NCBI GenBank assembly: GCA_903897565.1
Contig: CAIUCF010000153.1
Coordinates: 1-7,410, forward strand
Reading direction: 5' to 3'
Source: an uncultured Rhodospirillales bacterium
GTDB lineage: Bacteria > Pseudomonadota > Alphaproteobacteria > ATCC43930 > CGMCC-115725
DNA: 7,410 nucleotides
The notes beneath the pieces are model-generated. The model was not told the DNA's origin, made no database searches, and saw only the letters and a program-made list of their open reading frames with translations. The translations under genes were made by a program, and so were the position numbers. Numbering within the stretch: position 1 is the first letter of the stretch; the number at the start of each line of letters is the position of its first letter. Shown one piece after another: positions 6,229 through 7,410 of this stretch.

Positions 6229-6942
6229 CTACCAGCGCCCGGCGTTCTGGCCGCCGTCGACATGGAGGATTTCGCCGGTCACGAAGCTCGCGCCCTCGAG
6301 ATAGAGCACCGCCTCGACGATATCGCGGATCTCGCCCATGCGGCCGACCGGGTGCAGGGTGCCGAGCGCGGCGTGGGTCTCGACCGGGTGCATCGGCGTC
6401 TTGATGATGCCGGGCGCGACCGCGTTGACGCGAACACCGCTCTTGGCGAATTCGATCGCCAGCGACTTGGTGACCGCGTTGAGACCACCCTTGGTCAGGG
6501 AGGCGAGGGCGGCGGGGACGCCCGCCATCGGCTGATCGACGATGCTCGTGGTGATGCTGACGATATGGCCGGAGCCCTGCTTCAGCATCTCTCTTGTGGC
6601 CGCCTGGGTGATGTGGAAGAAGCCGGCGACATTGACGCCGAAGTTGAGGTCATAGTCTTCCTGGGTGAATTCGACGAACGGCTTGGCAGTGAAGACGCCG
6701 GCGTTGTTGACGAGCGAGTCGATGCGGCCGAAACGGGCCAAGCCCTCGGCCACGACCCGCGCGGCGGTTTCCGGCTGGCTGATATCGCCGGCCACGGCCA
6801 GGACACCGGCGTCCGCGCTCGGCTTGATCGACCGCGAGGTGGCGACGACGCGGTAGTTGCGGTCGCGATAAGCCTGGACGAGGCCGGCGCCGATGCCCTG
6901 CGACGCCCCGGTGATAATGACGGTTTTCTGTTCGCTGCTCAT
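6229..6942 (-). CDS. SDR-family oxidoreductase-like protein lacking the catalytic tyrosine
   Basis: From the ATG at 6942 the protein has 237 residues, typical for a classical short-chain dehydrogenase/reductase. The Rossmann nucleotide site TGASQGIG (11-18), GDIS (52-55), NNAG (79-82), the conserved Asn104, APGIIKTPM (176-184) and the C-terminal VTGEILHVDGG (221-231) are all present. Lys151 of the YxxxK motif is present (SLTKGGLNAVTKSLA), but the residue four before it is Ala147 and the one before that is Leu146. Ser133 is near the usual catalytic serine. The enzyme therefore seems to have a cofactor-binding fold without the usual proton donor. AGAAAGGA seven bases before 6942 fixes the start; a longer in-frame start at 6978 has an unconvincing basic extension. 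It is the first gene of an operon with the tautomerase. Substrate unknown. Confidence 0.9.
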   Translation of the reverse strand: MSSEQKTVIITGASQGIGAGLVQAYRDRNYRVVATSRSIKPSADAGVLAVAGDISQPETAARVVAEGLARFGRIDSLVNNAGVFTAKPFVEFTQEDYDLNFGVNVAGFFHITQAATREMLKQGSGHIVSITTSIVDQPMAGVPAALASLTKGGLNAVTKSLAIEFAKSGVRVNAVAPGIIKTPMHPVETHAALGTLHPVGRMGEIRDIVEAVLYLEGASFVTGEILHVDGGQNAGRW

Positions 6943-6992
6943 GATGTGATCCTTTCTCGATCGCCGCGGTCGCCGCATCGGCGCCGCTGCAG

Positions 6993-7006
6993 TCGATGTA
7001 GATCAA
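6993..7006. promoter_or_regulatory. FNR/CRP-family-like binding site upstream of the SDR operon
   Basis: TCGATGTAGATCAA differs at one base from the FNR consensus TTGAT-N4-ATCAA. Its centre is about 58 bases upstream of the SDR start codon. An activator site centred at -41.5 would put the transcription start near 6958 and leave a leader of about 16 bases containing the Shine-Dalgarno sequence. No convincing -10 box is visible in the GC-rich stretch between, so this is a candidate only. Confidence 0.35.
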
Positions 7007-7029
7007 GGCGCATATCGTGAGAATTCCTG

Positions 7030-7238
7030 CTATTTGGCAGACACTCGACCGATATCAGGGATAATCGGCCGAGCGCGCCCGCTTCCGCCGCCAGGCGTCG
7101 TCAACAGATTCACGGGCAGCGGCGGGCCTTCGGCGTCCGCGAGCAACTCTGACGCCGGCTCGCGCTCGCGCAGCTGCCTTCGTCGATCGCGGCGGCGAAC
7201 AGCTTCATGGCATCGATGCGCTCGATTGTGGCGTCCAT
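7030..7238 (-). pseudogene. Remnant of a LysR-type regulator (internal deletion plus frameshift)
   Basis: Reading the - strand from an ATG at 7238 gives a 42-residue peptide ending at a TGA (7110-7112). Its start, RIDAMKLFAAAIDEGSCASA (residues 7-26), closely resembles the first helices of LysR-type DNA-binding domains ('RIDAMRLFVxVVExGSFxAAAR'). The reading then loses similarity. In another frame, ending with the TAG at 7030-7032, the sequence SELLADAEGPPLPVNLL, TTPGGGSGRARPIIPDIG resembles the extreme C-terminus of LysR proteins ('LLxDWxPPPLPVHLLYPPGRxLSxRxRAFIDF'). The simplest reading is a LysR gene that lost about 230 internal codons and changed frame. The family similarity is by eye and the fragments are short. 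No functional product is expected. Confidence 0.6.
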
Positions 7239-7242
7239 CGGG

Positions 7243-7267
7243 ATAGTGATTGCCTAACGGCAACTAT
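7243..7267. promoter_or_regulatory. Dyad in the spacer between the LysR remnant and the last gene
   Basis: TTGCC (7250-7254) and GGCAA (7259-7263) form a perfect inverted repeat around TAAC. ATAG (7243-7246) and CTAT (7264-7267) extend it, with a three-base bulge TGA on the left. T7251 and A7263 also fit a T-N11-A spacing, the loose LysR-box rule. It lies between the decayed regulator and a divergent secreted gene, as a LysR operator would. A weak promoter for the + strand gene, TTCACC (7267-7272) with AAATAT (7290-7295) at 17-base spacing, lies just downstream. Confidence 0.4.
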
Positions 7268-7330
7268 TCACCCGGATTATGCGATAAGCAAATATCCCGG
7301 CAGTGATGACATCTCACCCGGAGAATCGAT

Positions 7331-7410
7331 ATGAAGCGGTTATTTTCCACATTGGCGGTGCTCGGCCTTGTCGCGACCCACGGCACAACCGCAGGCGCGT
7401 CGCCGCAGGC
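7331..7410 (+). CDS. N-terminal part of a secreted protein of unknown function
   Basis: An ATG at 7331, preceded by GGAGAA (7319-7324), opens a frame that runs to the end of the window. The 26 visible residues, beginning MKRLFSTLAVLGLVATHG, look like a signal peptide: two basic residues, a hydrophobic core, and a possible cleavage near TAGA before SPQ. Nothing of the mature protein is visible, so the family cannot be named. It is divergent from the LysR remnant and may once have been regulated by it. Confidence 0.7.
   Translation, partial: MKRLFSTLAVLGLVATHGTTAGASPQ

Noticed and set aside
6088..7020. 310-residue open frame on the + strand
   Set aside because: It is antisense to the SDR and tautomerase genes, which carry clear motifs and ribosome binding sites. 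Its Asp/Gly/Arg-rich translation is a shadow.
7030..7263. 77-residue - strand open frame as an intact small gene
   Set aside because: Its first half is out of frame with a LysR-like N-terminus on the same strand, and its second half resembles a LysR C-terminus. A broken regulator explains it better.

Overview
The window looks like chromosomal DNA of a GC-rich Gram-negative bacterium, most likely an alphaproteobacterium. GC content is well above 60% by eye. There is a hopanoid-type HpnL-like membrane protein, a signal-peptide-bearing predicted outer-membrane protein and a periplasmic CopC. The exact taxon cannot be read from this sequence. There is no RNA gene, CRISPR array, insertion sequence or prophage gene.

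Left part (1-2578, + strand): the 3' end of an unidentified gene overlaps an hpnL-like flippase-fold membrane protein (ATGA overlap). After 52 bp comes a predicted outer-membrane beta-barrel protein, which is translationally coupled (TGATG) to a small secreted CopC copper-binding protein. A GC-rich hairpin closes this unit.

Middle part (2586-5927): a LysR-type regulator on the - strand is divergent from a two-gene operon encoding a YbfB/YjiJ-family MFS transporter and a class I nitronate monooxygenase. The 123-bp divergent spacer is AT-rich. It holds a dyad that overlaps a good -35 box of the regulator. The logical reading is a regulator-controlled module for transport and oxidation of a nitroalkane or nitronate. 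A perfect 16-bp hairpin separates this operon from the convergent one that follows.

Right part (5949-7410): a - strand operon encodes an SDR-fold protein and a small 4-oxalocrotonate tautomerase family protein. The SDR lacks the catalytic tyrosine. Upstream, an FNR-like box precedes the SDR. Further up is what appears to be the collapsed remnant of a second LysR-type regulator: its N-terminal helix and C-terminal tail are joined in different frames. A dyad that could have been this lost regulator's operator lies between it and a secreted + strand gene that runs off the window.

I see no convincing large novel defence or mobile system. The observations most worth a second look are the Tyr-less SDR, the LysR deletion scar, and the compact LysR/MFS/nitronate monooxygenase module.
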